Shown here piece after piece: positions 63,080 through 64,000 of a DNA stretch of 64,000 nucleotides (within the stretch, counting starts at the first letter, position 1; every line of letters begins with the position of its first letter). Position numbers and translations under genes: made by a program. The DNA lies in the NCBI GenBank assembly GCA_017427885.1, contig JAFRRW010000011.1, forward strand, positions 310,001 through 374,000. The letters are read 5' to 3'. The notes below the pieces were generated by a model that did not search any database, was not told the origin of the DNA, and saw only the letters and a program-made list of their open reading frames with translations. This stretch comes from Bacteroidales bacterium (lineage in GTDB: Bacteria; Bacteroidota; Bacteroidia; Bacteroidales; UBA932).

Positions 63080-63129
63080 TTCAGATACGCAAATATCGCA
63101 ATTATTTTCTTTTTGAAGACTTTCTACTA

Positions 63130-63207
63130 CCCGGAGGAGACGTTCCCATAAGCGAGCATTGCGGCGTCAGCCGTGTATCTGGGAGCGTTGGGAATGTCTC
63201 CTCCGGG
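63130..63207. repeat. 18-bp inverted repeat forming a long hairpin
   Basis: The arms CCCGGAGGAGACGTTCCC (63130-63147) and GGGAATGTCTCCTCCGGG (63190-63207) pair along 18 bp with one G-U wobble, enclosing 42 nt. It lies 33 bp after the uvrC stop and 50 bp before the pnuC-like start. There is no T-tract, so a simple terminator is unlikely. The GGAGAC-GTTCCC core vaguely resembles the GGGAGATGTCCC motif of the REP-like cluster at 1336-1521. Confidence 0.6.
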
Positions 63208-63239
63208 AAAAGGCTTTCACCGAAGAGAGACAACTGCTA

Positions 63240-64000
63240 TTATTCCGAAGCGTTCAGGGCCTCGTGGATGCGCCGGGCGAGGGCGGGGCCGACGAAGGCG
63301 GCAAGGTCCGAGACCGGGGCGGAGGCTATGCGGGCGACGCTGCCGTAATGGAGGAGGAGACGGCTCTCTGTCTGTTCGCCAACGCCTTTGATGTCCCTCA
63401 GGGCAGAATGGATCTGACTCTTGGATCGCAGGTTGCGATGGAAGGTTATGCCGAAGCGGTGGGCCTCGTCGCGGATCTGTTGGAGGACCTTCAGCGCCAG
63501 GGAATTGCGGTCTATGAAAAGAGGATAGGGGTCACCCACGCGGATGACTTCCTCCAGCCTCTTGGCCAGGCCGATTACGGTCAGTTTCTCCGTGAGCCCC
63601 AGTTCCGCCAGGGCCTGGTAGGCGAAATCCAACTGCCCCTTGCCGCCGTCAATGACCACCAGTTGTGGCAGGTCGTCCGGGGCCTCGGCCAGCATACGGG
63701 AATACCTCCGGTTAACCACTTCCTTCATCGAAGCATAATCGTTGGCTCCGACGACCGTCTTTATCTTGAACCTGCGGTAATCCTTCTTCGACGGCACTCC
63801 CCCGCGGAAGACCACGCAGGACGCCACCGGGTTCGTCCCCTGGATGTTGGAATTGTCGAAACACTCCATATGCTCCGGCAGCACCTTCATTCCCAGGGCC
63901 TTGCGGAGCTCCTCCAGGACCATCGAACGGTACTCGTCGGGATTGGTGCGCTCCCTCTGCTTAATCGAATTGAAATGGAATTCCTTCGCGTTCTTGGCGC
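63240..64000 (-). CDS. uvrC: Excinuclease ABC subunit C, C-terminal part
   Basis: The reading frame is open from the window edge to the stop at 63240 (about 252 residues seen). The N-terminal GIY-YIG and UVR domains lie outside. Visible are the UvrC core CFDNSNIQGTNPVASCVVF, the RNase-H-like VVIDGGKGQL with catalytic Asp, HRFGITFHRNLR, and the helix-hairpin-helix tail (LRDIKGVGEQTESRLLLHYGS). It makes the 5' incision in nucleotide excision repair. Confidence 0.95.
   Translation of the reverse strand, partial: AKNAKEFHFNSIKQRERTNPDEYRSMVLEELRKALGMKVLPEHMECFDNSNIQGTNPVASCVVFRGGVPSKKDYRRFKIKTVVGANDYASMKEVVNRRYSRMLAEAPDDLPQLVVIDGGKGQLDFAYQALAELGLTEKLTVIGLAKRLEEVIRVGDPYPLFIDRNSLALKVLQQIRDEAHRFGITFHRNLRSKSQIHSALRDIKGVGEQTESRLLLHYGSVARIASAPVSDLAAFVGPALARRIHEALNASE

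Overview
The window is a high-GC, densely packed chromosome segment from a member of the Bacteroidales, probably an uncultured gut or faecal lineage. The evidence is a SusC/SusD pair, DUF4270, DUF3098 and DUF4294 proteins, a free-standing glycogen-synthase N-terminal protein, an AroD-AroA fusion, and many copies of the Bacteroidetes promoter -7 box (TAnnTTTG), several with a TTG or TTTG box 18-19 bp upstream. Shine-Dalgarno motifs are mostly absent, and ATGA or GTGA start/stop overlaps are common. Genus assignment is not possible from sequence reading alone.

Layout. 0-2.1 kb: the edge of an AlkD-like gene with a small coupled ORF, a REP-associated tyrosine transposase (RAYT) followed by two different degenerate repeat arrays, then tRNA-Met(CAT) and tRNA-Gln(CTG), each with a terminator. 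2.1-31.7 kb: a glycan-degradation region (beta-helix enzyme, GH27, GH2, GH95, GH28, GH106, two esterase-type hydrolases, phosphoesterases, a Na+/solute symporter). It is interleaved with shikimate genes (aroC, an aroD-aroA fusion, aroB), an iron-sulfur assembly cluster (sufB-pnuC-sufC-sufD) and a LacI-type regulator next to aroB. 31.7-37.7 kb: a probable operon hppA - zinc metallopeptidase - NagB/PIG-L fusion - nagB, for pyrophosphate-driven ion pumping and amino-sugar catabolism. 37.7-42.7 kb: susC-susD with a consensus promoter and an upstream LacI-type palindrome. 42.8-53.6 kb: a 22-gene ribosomal/SecY/RpoA operon that begins at rplP rather than rpsJ. 53.9-64 kb: envelope and housekeeping genes (DUF4294, a WG-repeat protein, ftsX-DUF3098-uppP-lpxH, a GT5-like protein and DUF4270 lipoprotein, acpP, a second pnuC, the 3' part of uvrC).

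The enzymes suggest attack on plant heteroglycans carrying galactose, fucose, rhamnose and uronic acids, with uptake through SusCD and symporters. No enzyme is adjacent to susCD, so its substrate cannot be read from context.

The items most worth following up are the RAYT with its REP-like 27-nt units and an unrelated 16-nt array, the S10 operon broken upstream of rplP with a new consensus promoter, the pnuC insertion and short SufD in the suf cluster, the NagB/PIG-L fusion with altered deaminase residues, the GH28-like protein lacking its histidine motif, and three hairpin-type intergenic elements.
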